NCBI GenBank assembly: GCA_902477365.1
Contig: CABSGW010000157.1
Location: forward strand, 1 to 6,297
Direction of reading: 5' to 3'
DNA: 6,297 nt
Source of the DNA: an uncultured Prevotellaceae bacterium
GTDB taxonomy: Bacteria > Bacteroidota > Bacteroidia > Bacteroidales > Bacteroidaceae
Below the pieces are notes generated by a model that was not told where the DNA came from, ran no database searches, and saw nothing but the letters and a program-made list of their open reading frames with translations. Shown piece after piece: positions 4,737 to 6,297 of the stretch. Each line of letters starts with the position of its first letter. Position 1 is the stretch's first letter. Both the position numbers and the translations under genes were made by a program.

Positions 4737-6297
4737 TTATTTAGTACACTTTTTCAAGTCATGACTCATGCGGAGTGCACAGAAATTCGGGCCGCACATG
4801 GTGCAATAGGCGCTGTCTTCGTGCCGTCCCTCCTTGTAGAATTCCAAGGCACGTTCAGGATCTAAGCCTAAGTTGAACTGATCTTTCCAACGGAAATCGT
4901 AACGAGCTTTGCTGAGTGCGTTATCGCGTATCTGGGCACCCGGATGTCCTTTTGCCAAATCGGCTGCATGGGCTGCTAGTTTGTATGTGACAACTCCTGT
5001 ACGCACATCTTCCTTGTTGGGTAACCCCAGATGTTCTTTGGGGGTGACATAGCATAGCATGGCCGTTCCGTACCAACCTATTTGAGCCGCACCGATGGCG
5101 CTGGTTATATGGTCATATCCGGGGGCTATGTCTGTTACGAGGGGGCCTAATGTGTAGAAAGGTGCATTGTGGCATTTTTCAATTTGCCGCTGCATGTTCT
5201 CCTGTATTTTATGCATGGGGACATGTCCCGGCCCTTCAATAAACGCTTGTACGTTTTTAGCCCATGCGCGTTCAACCAACTCACCCATTGTATCCAATTC
5301 GGCAAACTGTGCTTTGTCGTTAGCGTCATAGATTGCTCCGGGGCGAAGTCCGTCTCCCAGTGAAATGGCAACATCATATTGTGCCAAGATATCACAGATG
5401 TCATCAAAATGTTCATAAAGGAAACTTTCTTTATCGTTTTGCATGCACCATTGTGAAATGATGCTGCCTCCACGACTCACCATACCGCACAGACGTTCAT
5501 TGGCCAATGCGATGTTTTGACGGCGAATGCCGCAGTGAATCGTAAAATAATCGACTCCTTGTTCGCATTGTTCTATAAGTGTATCGCGATAGAGTTCCCA
5601 CGTCAGGTCTCCGGCCACTCCGTTCACTTTTTCCATAGCCTGGTACATGGGAACTGTCCCTACGGGAACCGGACAATTACGAATGATCCATTCGCGGGTT
5701 TCGTGTATGTTGTCTCCGGTTGAAAGATCCATCAATGTGTCTCCCCCCCATTTGCAACTCCATACAGCCTTCTCAACTTCTTCTTCTATGCCGGATGTCG
5801 TGGCCGAATTCCCGATATTGGTATTGATTTTTACCAAAAAGTTTCGGCCAATAATCATTGGTTCGGCTTCGGGATGGTTGATGTTGGCCGGAATGATGGC
5901 ACGTCCGGCGGCAATTTCCTGTCGAACGAACTCTGGGGTGATATGAGTAGCAATACCTAATGCTGCACAATCCATGTTTTCTCGGATAGCAACATACTCC
6001 ATTTCAGGGGTGATGATGCCTTGCTTGGCATAAGCCATCTGAGTGATATGAGCACCTTGTTTAGAACGATAGGGTAATTTGATGTGTTCAAAGCGAAGAG
6101 CATCCAAACTTTTATCTGCCAGCCGTTTCCGGCCATATTCTGAGGTCAATTGTGTTAATTGTTCAATGCCTCCTCGTTTTAATATCCAGGGTTCTCTTAA
6201 ACGGGGCAGCCCCTTTTTTAAATCTATTTTTTGTGCGGAATCACTGAATGGACCACTGGTGTCGTAAACTAATACAGGCCGGTTTTCGGTAATTACC
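4737..6297 (-). CDS. thiC: Phosphomethylpyrimidine synthase ThiC (5' end beyond the window)
   Basis: ThiC is a radical-SAM enzyme that rearranges aminoimidazole ribotide into HMP-phosphate, the pyrimidine half of thiamine. 519 residues are visible and the frame is open to the right edge. The upstream codons still encode clear ThiC sequence (NRPVLVYDTSGPF, KGLPRLREPWILKRGG), so roughly 40-50 N-terminal residues and the start are outside the window. In-frame TTG at 6147-6149 is an internal Leu codon, not the start. Conserved blocks, numbered from that TTG codon: YAKQGIITPEMEYVAIREN (40-58), NIGNSATTSGIEEEVEKA (111-128), EGPGHVPMH (305-313), GPLVTDIAPGYDHITSAIG (335-353) and the C-terminal cluster motif CTMCGPNFC (449-457, CX2CX4C), which binds the 4Fe-4S cluster used to cleave SAM. 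All are intact. It heads the visible part of the operon. A TPP riboswitch commonly precedes thiC but would lie outside this window. Confidence 0.97.
   Translation of the reverse strand, partial: VITENRPVLVYDTSGPFSDSAQKIDLKKGLPRLREPWILKRGGIEQLTQLTSEYGRKRLADKSLDALRFEHIKLPYRSKQGAHITQMAYAKQGIITPEMEYVAIRENMDCAALGIATHITPEFVRQEIAAGRAIIPANINHPEAEPMIIGRNFLVKINTNIGNSATTSGIEEEVEKAVWSCKWGGDTLMDLSTGDNIHETREWIIRNCPVPVGTVPMYQAMEKVNGVAGDLTWELYRDTLIEQCEQGVDYFTIHCGIRRQNIALANERLCGMVSRGGSIISQWCMQNDKESFLYEHFDDICDILAQYDVAISLGDGLRPGAIYDANDKAQFAELDTMGELVERAWAKNVQAFIEGPGHVPMHKIQENMQRQIEKCHNAPFYTLGPLVTDIAPGYDHITSAIGAAQIGWYGTAMLCYVTPKEHLGLPNKEDVRTGVVTYKLAAHAADLAKGHPGAQIRDNALSKARYDFRWKDQFNLGLDPERALEFYKEGRHEDSAYCTMCGPNFCALRMSHDLKKCTK

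Noticed and set aside
5147..5473. Minus-strand open frame of 108 codons inside thiC
   Set aside because: It is on the same strand but in a different frame from the well-conserved ThiC core, so it is a frame shadow.
6150..6297. TPP riboswitch or promoter upstream of thiC
   Set aside because: The sequence up to the edge is still ThiC coding sequence, so any leader is outside the window.

Overview
The window looks like chromosome from an anaerobic member of the Bacteroidales (Bacteroides, Parabacteroides or a relative). The grounds are two promoters of the Bacteroidota type (TAnnTTTG -7 element), A-rich leaders with weak Shine-Dalgarno sequences, AT-rich intergenic DNA, and the protein types encoded. 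There is no mobile element, CRISPR array, rRNA or tRNA. The genus cannot be fixed from sequence reading alone.

Layout, left to right. At 1-401 a small plus-strand gene with its own promoter encodes a Dabb-type (stress-responsive alpha/beta barrel) protein. It converges on clpC, which is read from the minus strand, and a 16-bp perfect hairpin at 496-541 separates the two as a likely bidirectional terminator. clpC (565-3117, minus) encodes an 850-residue class I Clp/Hsp100 unfoldase with two ATPase domains, a UVR-type coiled-coil middle domain and an IGF ClpP-docking loop. Its promoter and ribosome binding site lie at 3122-3174, so the longer reading frame that continues to 3198 is not the real gene. 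An unusually long perfect hairpin (29 bp, 8-nt loop, 3229-3294) then fences clpC off from the operon upstream of it.

That operon fills 3350 to the right edge on the minus strand: thiC (5' end cut off by the window), a small Cys-rich flavodoxin-fold oxidoreductase, and a Thi4-type thiazole synthase. Gaps are 23 nt and 2 nt, so all three are probably one transcript. ThiC makes the pyrimidine half of thiamine (HMP-P). The Thi4 homologue would make the thiazole half as an ADP-linked thiazole from NAD, glycine and sulfur. At the position of the sulfur-donating Cys of yeast Thi4 this protein has His, as in archaeal sulfide-dependent enzymes, so it is predicted to be a true multi-turnover, sulfide-using, iron-dependent enzyme. 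The flavoprotein between them has a CX2CX2CX5C motif like that of iron-sulfur flavoproteins. Its role in thiamine synthesis is not established, and it is the most interesting open question here.

The two points most worth follow-up are the thiC / Fe-S-flavoprotein-like / His-type thi4 arrangement and the long hairpin after it. clpC and the Dabb gene look ordinary.
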